Shown here: positions 56,501 through 64,000 of the stretch, piece after piece | Position numbering within the stretch: position 1 is the stretch's first letter | Layout of the letters: every line of letters starts with the position of its first letter | DNA from: Owenia fusiformis | Lineage: Eukaryota; Annelida; Polychaeta; Sabellida; Oweniidae | Direction of reading: 5' to 3' | NCBI GenBank assembly: GCA_903813345.2 | Contig: CAIIXF020000004.1 | Span: 16,417,513 to 16,481,512, forward strand | DNA: 64,000 bases | The notes under the pieces: model-generated | The model's database searches: none | Told to the model about the DNA's origin: nothing | The model's input: only the letters and a program-made list of their open reading frames with translations | Program-made: the position numbers and the translations under genes

Positions 56501-56858
56501 TTTGCTATTCGGAGTGTGTGGCATCTATACCAAAGAACAGGCAGTGACATTTTGCATGTTAATGCCTTGTGCTCCATTTCTGTGATCTTGATAGATTTAT
56601 ATGTGCTCTGTGGATTTCATTTCATACTTCTTAGATAATAAAACAGCCTTTCTCTTTTACCTAGTGAACAACTTTTTGTGACAGTGTATGGTGGTTGGCA
56701 TTCGGCATCTGAAACAAATAAAGGTGGTGCCATTTTGCATAGTACTATATATGCCTTGCAGAGACATCTTTTAATCAATTAAAATCCTTTTTGACATTCC
56801 AGGCACTGCCCCCACAGAATCTATGGAAACAGGACAATTTGAAGATGCCCAATCATAG
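50538..56858 (+). CDS. CLNS1A: CLNS1A, methylosome subunit pICln (complete, six exons)
   Basis: pICln binds Sm proteins and presents them to the PRMT5 methylosome, holding them in a 6S intermediate before SMN-directed snRNP assembly. Exons are 50538-50656, 54102-54238, 54650-54742, 55669-55827, 56119-56247 and 56803-56858, with canonical splice sites, adding to 693 nt, 230 residues (human about 237). The order is a PH-like domain (GNGTLFITE; WLSAEGTGFSLDYEQISLHA; VSRD), an acidic loop (DDDDDE), RFIPQNKETLDTMYRNMCEC, then QALHPDPED and a long acidic stretch (GDEELGEEEEGMEEPGED), EGFYTAEN, GQATLARLENML and the C-terminal GQFEDAQS. CECQALHPDPED and GQATLxRLExML are the family signatures. AATAAA at 56889-56894 is a candidate poly(A) signal 31 bases after the stop. 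The start is fixed by homology of MVVLTSF to MSFLKSF. Confidence 0.96.
50740..53160. mobile_element. Nested inverted-repeat insertions in CLNS1A intron 1
   Basis: Outer arms: CACGCATCAATTTAGTTCAACAGG with GTTAAACC at 50772-50805 pairs approximately with GGGTTTAACTTGTTGAACTAG at 53077-53097 and neighbouring TCACGCAAATCACGCAT. An inner segment is bounded by AGGTTAAACCTAG (50800) and its complement CTAGGTTTAACCT (51651-51663). Another element with CGCGCAGTTTG motifs occupies about 51790-53084. The layers overlap and the exact boundaries are uncertain. There is no coding frame. Confidence 0.5.
51790..53084. mobile_element. Element of about 1.3 kb with repeated GGCGCGCAGTTTG motif
   Basis: The left end carries GTTAAACCCAATCACGG then TGCCCATGTCAAGCAGCGTG and TAGGCACGCAGTTTG. 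The right end is its inverse: CAAACTGCGCGCCTAAGTAG, GGCGCGCAGCTTGACATGGG and ATTGGGTTTAAC. Between them, both orientations of GGCGCGCAGTTTG recur, about eleven in all (near 51861, 51880, 51900, 52243, 52277, 52299, 52603, 52635, 53002, 53025 and 53042). A 45 bp segment of the left arm has no partner on the right. No transposase is seen. Confidence 0.65.
53602..53932. other. Unassigned coding-like segment in CLNS1A intron 1
   Basis: Both strands are open over 200-300 bp. The minus frame (99 codons) includes AAGKPFVSHLPPGLIAVIVF then SLWKHTPAEQQNC, with somewhat protein-like composition and higher GC than the flanks. No splice sites or family could be assigned. It may be a decayed retroposed or transposon fragment. 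Confidence 0.25.
55047..56760. repeat. Dispersed intronic repeat of about 120 bp, four copies in CLNS1A introns
   Basis: Copies at 55047-55215, 55495-55612, 56465-56575 and 56670-56760 share GTCTCCAACTT, GTTTGGCATT-like words (TTGGCATTCGG), TGTAACAAATGRCAGGT and GACATTTTGCATGTTAATGC followed by CCTTG. A fifth copy lies at 60160-60275 in an intron of the next gene. All have the same orientation on the plus strand. Confidence 0.6.
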
Positions 56859-59835
56859 CAGTGTGACTTGTTATTATGTACAGATCACAATAAAATTGTA
56901 CATTGAAAGTAACGAGTGCTACAGGAAACTGTTGCCAACGAGGCACTGAATAGACAGAGATGCAATCATACTATTATATACAGTACCTGAATCTGATCTA
57001 AGACACCTTTGTGAGTCATGCGCTACTGGACACATTCTGAACACAGTTTGTCTTTGGGGAGATACTATTTGTTGGACTTTTAGAAACACAAAGGTACAAT
57101 TATATGTAAGTAAAACAAAATTAAATTAATTTGGGGATGTTATGCTACACACATACCTCTACATTATACAGAATGTCAGTTATAGTTTAAATAGTTCAAG
57201 AATTAACAGCTGAGCTGAATACTCAATTTTGATTTTTAAATTTGAAAAATGTTATTACTGTTTTTAAATGTTTAAAAGACAATGTTGTCACTCTGTAATC
57301 TTGTTCTTGTATATGCAAGATATTTTGCCAAAACCAAATCTTCCAACATATGGACGTTTGTGTTATAACAATGTACTCTAGAACTAAAAATGAATAAAAA
57401 TCTATTTTTGTATATTTAGAATCACGTGTTAATTGCTTTACCCATAAATGCATGCAACTGGTGCACACATCAAAAGAAATTAGGAAAACAGTAACTTTCA
57501 TCAAGGGCTGTACATTATGTATGTATTCTGCTTTATCGAAACATAATTTTGATGCAAAATTCTGAATTAAAAATTTTTGGATGTAATCTTGCTTCAAGCC
57601 CTCTTCACCCCATCATGATAAACCATGACATCTCATTTCTTCTCAGCGCCCTGAGTTTCAGGTGAAACAGAAAGATGCTTGAGTATCAGAATGTCTTAAC
57701 CCCTTCTCAAATGAGAAGTTGGTAGTAGGTCCAGAGACTTAATGCAGGATTGTATGTAACATTTATCAATTCAAATAAGTATTCCCTTCAATGGAGTCTT
57801 TTCCATGTAGCTTTCTGTAGATCTGCATTTTTAACCATTAAAGACTAACATTTTCTTCTTTTTGATGGCATATTTGAATTTTGTGTGTAATTTTTTATCA
57901 AAACAACTTTGATTTATATAGTTATTTACCTTTATTTAAATTCTAAAGATTTTCAAGTTTTATGAAAAATATCATATAGATAGATCCTAATGGAGTGTTA
58001 AGTTGATCCAAACTGGAATTACTTCTTAAATCAAGAAATTAAGTGACTCTTGCCATAGGCTGCCATATATATTCTAGCCCTACCAACACCCATGATGCCA
58101 TCCATTTTTCCATTTATATGGAAATAGTTCAATTGAATTGAAAAGAGGCTTTCTGATGCAACCCATTCTTATGATCTTAAAAAGAAACTTCTGATGGTAT
58201 ATGCGCATGTGGCTACATGTATGTGCCAACTTGCTTATCTGTCATAATAATCATTAAATGTGAATATCATATTTTTTTCAATGAAATCATTTGATTTCAT
58301 GTGTTTAAGTCAATCGTAAGAATTGCTTTTCCACTTAACCTTTACAAACGATTGGGAATTAATAATTTAAAAATAGATTTTTGGAATATTATATTACATA
58401 ATTCTCAGTATGAAATATATTAAATTCCATGGCAGAGCTTTCCTTTCAAAGGTCAAGTTACAATTTAACATGTTTATAATCCTAGCTTTCAATTTGTTTA
58501 CTTGATCACTTTAGGGAAATGGATTGCAAGTTTTAAGTTTCGACTTTTGTTCTTGTAACCATAGCGAGGAACTATGGAAACATTTTTTGATGTGATGAAG
58601 TAACCGTGTGACAAATTGTAGGATATAGTATAGACTTTATCAACAAACCTAAAAATTGAATCAAAAACAATTTGTATATTTTATTGTTTTTTATAAGCTG
58701 CATAGTGTGCACACATTGTGTTAATGTTTGATTTCCATTAATAATTGCATTTAAAATCATCGGCTTATTGTACATGTTAAGTTTACACATTAAAGGGACA
58801 TGTTCAGTCTATCATGGGGAGATATGCCGAGAACTCAGTACTCCCATTCTGATACTCTGACCATCTCTGCTATGCACAAAAATTCTAGAAGGAAACTGAG
58901 AGAAGGCTGTGATATCTCACGATGCAGTACTCCTGGCTTCTTAGTATTAAATGAGCACAAATACTACTCGTATGAGTATTAATGTAATGCATGTTTTCTT
59001 ACTAAATGCGATGTCTTGCTACAAGTCTCTGTGACCCCCTCTCTCGAAAGCCCATGACTTGACTAAAACCTTTTCGCACTTATAGTGGGGGGGGGGTCAC
59101 AAGGGCTTGTAGCAAGACTATAAAATTAAGTACTCATATTGTAACTGAAGCTAGACTGTACATGTAAATGCATATTCATATTATAAGTGACAAAATAGTT
59201 CTTATCCCATTGATTTTTCAGTACTAAATGAACACTCTACCCAATTGGGAGTTCTAAATCCTGAAATTTAAGACACTTAAGTAATAAATATAAGAAGACT
59301 AGTGCTCAATATTTATTTATGGAATGCTTATAACAACTAGCAAGTCAGTTATAAATACTTGATATAAAGTATATGACTTGTTAATGCTATACATTTATAT
59401 AACCATTATACTTAAGTTCTACATTAATGGTTTAACCAAAATGTGACAGTTTGTGTTTGCCCAGGCTAGACGACTTATTCAGCTTATGATACAGATGTTA
59501 TATGAAAATTTAATCTTGGGCTTTTCCTTTACAGAGAAACACATTCTGAGTTTTCTTATTGAAAGAAAAATACATATACATATGTTTGATCCAGAGACAC
59601 ATTCTAAATAAATTAACTCTAATTCTGAAATATCGTAGCAAAGATTGATTCTTAAGTTACTGCAAAAAATGAGAACTAATTTAAGAAATTTTCACCTAAA
59701 TTAGTACTTATTTATTTTGGTTCTAGGCCTACAGAGAGAGAAATCTTATGTATCCTGCACCAGGATATAATCACTGTTTAAGGTCTGCACTATTATAGCT
59801 TTTCTTCAGTATTCCATCCATTTATGATTATGAAC
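56859..59835. other. CLNS1A 3' UTR and convergent intergenic region
   Basis: AATAAA at 56889 and a second run AATGAATAAAAA near 57388 are candidate poly(A) signals for CLNS1A. A small inverted-repeat element lies at 59013-59119. The minus-strand 124-codon frame at 57223-57597 has no family resemblance and is antisense to the candidate 3' UTR. Confidence 0.5.
59013..59119. mobile_element. 107 bp MITE with GTCTTGCTACAAG ends
   Basis: GTCTTGCTACAAGTCTCTGTGACCCCC at the left is mirrored by GGGGGTCACAAGGGCTTGTAGCAAGAC at the right. Related ends (GTCTTGCACAA..TGATGCAAGAC) occur at 47388-47482, and single ends near 42026 and 57745. Confidence 0.65.
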
Positions 59836-61912
59836 TTAAAACTTTTTTGGTTCCCTATACATTCCCTTGATAAGGTCCTTTAGTTTGTCATATCTCTGTT
59901 TTGGATTTAAATTCTTAGACCCTTCATATTCACGACTTAAGTCAGTGAATTTTCCCTTTAGAATGTCAATGTTTCGTTTTATCTGCGGAATTTCGATGTC
60001 CATAAGCTGAATCTCTCGTTCTAGATCTTTGGATGATTTACCTGAAAATACAATTGAGACTTTAACAAAAATATTTTTATTTCATGGAATTATTATGCAA
60101 TATTCAAAGGCACATATCTTGTTTTTATGTCATCATTAGAAATGGTGTCATATTGTTGTAGTCTCAAGGTTTTTTTGTGGATGGTGTTCCATGGACAATG
60201 GTTGGCATTCGGCAGTTGGTGTCTGTAACAATTAGCAGGTGGCAACATTTAGTATGTTACTGTATGCCTTGTTACTAGTATGTATTACTCATAAGGCCAA
60301 TTATAAGTTATCCTCTGAACTAGTGAGCTTGTTATATTGAATTTGTAATGAAACTGGGGAGATTGCTCTAGACACAACCCAATCAAAGATATTTTCTTTG
60401 AACTCTAGTTTCAAAGATGCTTGAGAATTTCTATGCAACCATTTAGAAACAGAATTATCACAATATCAGATTACATGGCAGAATATTTGGAATCCAGATT
60501 TGACTTGGTTAATCTTAAAGCAAACTTTTGCCCACCATTTTGGATGAGACTAACTCCACTTAGTTTCATCCTGCTGCCTTACCCCTGATTCAAGCCATTT
60601 CACAGTAAACATGATACCACATGTGTGTATCTATCCATTGTAAGTCTTTAATTGATTAAAAACAGATTCAGACAGAGACAAACTGCATGATTTAAATCAA
60701 TAATTTGGAAAGGCTGTTTCAATTGAAATGATCATTGATTTTTTCAATTGAATCAAAATGTTGCATCTGACATTTGCATGCTTTTAGATTATGTTTTGTA
60801 TAAGGGAGGTTAAAGCTACACGTTTTATGAAAAAGTGTATCTGAATGTGTAATATAATTATCGACCTCCAAGGATTACTGTCCTATCTCAATGACAGAAA
60901 TAAAGGGGACCTAATCAGAACTTTTTTCCTTGGGCCTTTGTACTCAAGCAGCCAATTGCAAGTAAATACAAATAAGGAGATCACCTCCCCATAGAAGACT
61001 ATAATTCTTCACATCCACAGACAGGTTCTCTCAAAAATTTGAAACTTAACCTCCCTATTCATGAATGTTCAGACAGATCAGCAGATAGAGAGTTGCAGCT
61101 TGTTATGCAGTAAAATCATTTTTGATCATGTAGAATATATCTCATTAATCCAGAGATATTAAATCACCTTTTCAATTTAATATTCCAATTATTTGCAACT
61201 ATTGATAACAGATTGTGATAGTTTAATTTTGAGTGTGAAACTGTCAATTCATTCAAAATCTATATATTTATTTATCAAATGAAATATTTTTAAATGATCC
61301 ATCTTGATCCATCAATGTATTTCATGCACCCAAATGAATATATTGGTAGAAAACAAAAATGACCATTTAATGACAAATAAATTGAGAAAGCATTATGGGC
61401 AACAATGAAAAACATACTAAACTTTTGTATAACAAATGAAACATAAAAACACATTTAATTTAAATTTACTTTGATCCAGCTAACATTTATGGTCTCATTG
61501 GAGCTTAAACAACAAAATTACCCACCTAGATAAAACTCCTCCTCATTCATAATTTCATTCTCTGATTCGGCAAATTCTTTACAGGCAGCTGTCAATCTTC
61601 CAATCTTCCCGCCCCCTGACCCACTTTGCACACCAGACTCCGCCTTATTAGGCAACCCTTTGAATTTTTCAGCTTTTTCACATTCCTCAATAGCATCTTT
61701 TATCATCCCTTTCATCAGTTCGTATCTTGTCATGAAATCTTTGGATTTTGATGATTCATATTTTTCCCCAAGGGTATCCTTGATGTGGGTCCATTTTGCA
61801 AGCTCGCTGGCATTAGTTTGTTTAAATCTACGTTTACGTTTGTGCACGCTAACAAGGTCATTTTTGCCACCATCACTACCACCCCCAGTGGATTTCTTCC
61901 CTTTGCCAAGCC
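59836..61912 (-). CDS. Unrecognised lysine-rich protein, last two exons
   Basis: Exon 61526-61912 joins exon 59836-60041 through G/GT (phase 1), with TTTCAG and TTTTCAG acceptors and a GTGGGT donor. Together they give about 197 C-terminal residues ending REPKKF. The first exon begins with a Gly/Ser/Lys-rich stretch (GLGKGKKSTGGGSDGGKND), then a basic KRKRRFK that could be a nuclear signal, then a helical charged region. Two segments resemble each other: KYESSKSKDFMTRYELMKGM and EYEGSKNLNPKQRYDKLKDL, each followed by IK. Between them is DLEREIQLMDIEIPQIKRNI, likely coiled coil. The 5' exons lie beyond the window or were not seen. No family is assigned. It is convergent with CLNS1A. Confidence 0.8.
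60160..60275. repeat. Fifth copy of the intronic TTGGCATTCGG repeat
   Basis: TAGTCTCAAGGTTTTTTTGTGG, TTGGCATTCGGCAGTTGGTG, TGTAACAATTAGCAGGTGGC and ATGCCTTGTTAC parallel the copies in CLNS1A. It sits in the intron of the unrecognised gene. Confidence 0.6.
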
Positions 61913-61963
61913 CTGAAAGTATATGAAATTCATAGGTATATAAATATGCATGTACATGATAGA

Positions 61964-62369
61964 TACAGTAAAATCTGTATGAGTGGACAGCCAAATCTGA
62001 ACATTTGAAAATAGGTAAGCAGCTTTTCCAGCTTCAAGAAAGTTATGTTGTCAATACTGCAACTGAAAATAGGTGTTCCACTCGGAAGGTGTTCTACCAT
62101 TTTGATTGATAACTGGTATTCTGCTTCTAGAGGTGTTTAATTGAAAGAGATGTCTGAAAAAATAATGTTCATCTTATTATCTTCTTAAATTGACCTTATA
62201 AATAATTTCAAGATAATGAACTTTGAAATGGGGTATACTTTATGCAGTAGGCAACATAACCAACAAGGGTGCACCTATCTGTCTATAGTTATTTGGAGAT
62301 GTTTTTGAAAAGTTCCACCTATGGAGGTGTTCCACCCCAAGGTGTTCAACAAAACAAGTTTTACTGTAT
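61964..62369. repeat. Repeat with TACAGTAAAA inverted ends and GGTGTTCCAC words
   Basis: It is bounded by TACAGTAAAATCTGTATGAG and TTTTACTGTA. Inside, AGGTGTTCCACTCGGAAGGT and GGAGGTGTTCCACCCCAAGG recur. Related text occurs at 40775-40935, 45890-45965 and 35300-35475. Confidence 0.5.
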
Positions 62370-62480
62370 ATCCTTCAATTAGGAGGAAAGATCTAATCAC
62401 ATTTATTCACAGTTTAAAGTTTCTAATGTTACCCTTAAATTACACAATACTGTATCAGAAAATTGGCAAGACAAGGGGGT

Positions 62481-62876
62481 TTAGAGTCCATTGCACTGCT
62501 TCATTTCATCAGTAGAACTGCAAGAATAAGAAATTTGGAGACCATTGTGCAATAATATATGGAAAAGTATTTCATAATGTACATGAATGACATTTGTATA
62601 TTTCAGATTTTTTAGTTTTTTGTGCAATAAGCCTGTGCCACCTTGTAATTTGAAGAATTTCAGCCATGTTAATCTTATTGAAAATAACATGGCAGAGAAA
62701 CATCCAAATATAAGAGGCCACACACTTTATAAGCCAAACCAGAAGCAATCCAAGATATACAAATGTCATTCATGTACATTATGAATATACTTTTCCATAT
62801 ATTATTGCACAATGGTCTCCCAATTTCTTATTTTTGCCGTTCTACTGACGAAATGAAGCTGTGAAATGGACTCTAA
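62481..62876. mobile_element. 396 bp foldback element, arms about 120 bp
   Basis: TTAGAGTCCATTGCACTGCT through ACATGAATGACATTTGTATA at the left is mirrored at 62753-62876, with about 90 percent identity by eye. The loop of about 150 bp contains ATGTTAATCTTATTGAAAAT. Three frames of 65-80 codons here are by-products of the inverted repeat. Confidence 0.8.
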
Positions 62877-64000
62877 TGCTCCCTTTAATTTAAATTAATG
62901 TGTTGCAGTTGAATATGTGCTTGAAAATGGGACCAGTTTTTTTTATTATGTTTTATACAAGTGATTTATCATGCAAAATATGAAAAACCAACAAAATTAT
63001 ATATTTTGATAGGGTTGCCATAGAAACCAAAAACAAAACTAATAAGTTATAACCTTGACTTCCAGCCAGTAAGATAGCAGCCCTTGCAAATTGAAATATT
63101 CCCATAAGGTATTGAGTAAATATACTTTTAGTCCTATCAACCCTATCCCAATAGAACTGTGGGCCTCAAAGTCACAACAGAGAAAATACGTTCTACACTG
63201 ACTTAAGAATTTGTGGAAAAAGTTCAAACCCATTTTAAAATTAAGTGAGTTGAATATGAGCCTTTAAATACAAATGTTATTTCAATTTAATAAAGATTTA
63301 ACCTTTAACATACACACCCCCATGAAAAATAACAGAAACAGGAATGTAAGGAGAAAGCTAATAAATCATTAAAATCACACTAGGCCAAAGGCAGTATTTT
63401 GTAAACTTCAACTAAAAATAATAAACAAACCAGATGTATTTTTTCAGGTAATTTACTACAAGTACAGTTTAGTATTGATGCAAGGGTAGCTATCTATTTT
63501 TGGCATTTATAGTGGGCTGTATAGCAAGGTTGGTCGGGGTCGGGAGCTGGGGATAATTTTATTGCTTTAATATAACCATATCATCATCCTACATTAGAAT
63601 CCACTCAGTCTAACATCAATTTCTGGTGCGAAAGTTGTCATTTTTGAGTTTTACCCCCCTTGACGACAAATTCTTGGGGGTACTATGACAAATGCTTATA
63701 ACTAAAGAAGTATTTATTTGATCATCTTCATTTTTGGCATGGGTAATGAACAGGTATGTAAAAGTAAAATTTGAAAATTTCATACAAATCGGGTGATTAA
63801 TCCATTCTAAAGATAATAATTCAGGTATTTTCAAGGGTCAATTTCAACATTTTCTGAATGTCGCCATGAAGTAAAAATGACATTATGACCCAATGACATA
63901 TTTATTGAATGTTTTTAGGCTTTAGAAAATAATTTGACTATATAAACTAAAATAAAAACATGAGAATTGTACCATATTGATAATTCTTCATCGCCATCCA
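62877..64000. other. Right edge, nothing recognised
   Basis: AT-rich sequence without exon, repeat or RNA gene that could be supported. It probably lies in an intron or upstream of the lysine-rich gene. Confidence 0.4.

Noticed and set aside
57223-57597. 124-codon minus-strand frame downstream of CLNS1A
   Set aside because: No recognisable domain, low-complexity AT-rich codons, antisense to the probable 3' UTR, no splice partners.
62481-62784. Three overlapping frames of 64-80 codons ending in KCHSCTL
   Set aside because: The same sequence appears on both strands because of the foldback element; not a protein.

Overview
This is a eukaryotic, AT-rich, intron-dense animal nuclear window with no bacterial-type organisation. 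All recognisable proteins come from short exons with canonical GT/AG junctions and long introns crowded with small inverted-repeat transposons, minisatellites and dispersed repeats. The proteins are broadly metazoan, and the repeat style (frequent acatgtac words, GGCCCGGTCACACCG inverted-repeat elements, GGACGGAC tracts) suggests a marine invertebrate, perhaps a lophotrochozoan. That placement is a guess; no species can be named from the sequence alone.

Layout. (1) 113-13068, minus strand: the 5' part of COG3 (conserved oligomeric Golgi complex subunit 3), six exons, running off the left edge. The intron 1522-7609 is mostly filled by a 5.17 kb element with terminal inverted repeats. (2) 13069-18073: intergenic, with three or four small repeats. 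(3) 18074-49874, minus strand: a TMEM164 locus with an unusual duplicated architecture. It has two complete first exons (49521-49874 and 37834-38175), one detected copy of exons 2 and 3, and two copies of the exon 4+5 pair (23197-23752 and 18074-18685). All junction phases match. The 3' splice site plus the start of exon 2 is itself tandemly repeated 12 times (36854-37568). The large intron 23753-34887 holds four tandem-repeat arrays and two inverted-repeat elements. (4) 50538-56858, plus strand: CLNS1A (pICln, methylosome chaperone), six exons, complete. It is head-to-head with TMEM164, with 663 bp between start codons. (5) 59836-61912, minus strand: the last two exons of an unrecognised lysine-rich protein, convergent with CLNS1A. 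(6) 61913-64000: repeats and unannotated sequence.

The genes do not form a pathway. COG3 works in Golgi tethering, TMEM164 is a multipass membrane acyltransferase family member, and pICln acts in Sm-protein methylation and snRNP assembly. The points of most interest are the TMEM164 exon duplication, the minisatellite carrying 12 splice acceptors, and two inverted-repeat elements with clustered internal motifs (2084-7252 and about 51790-53084).
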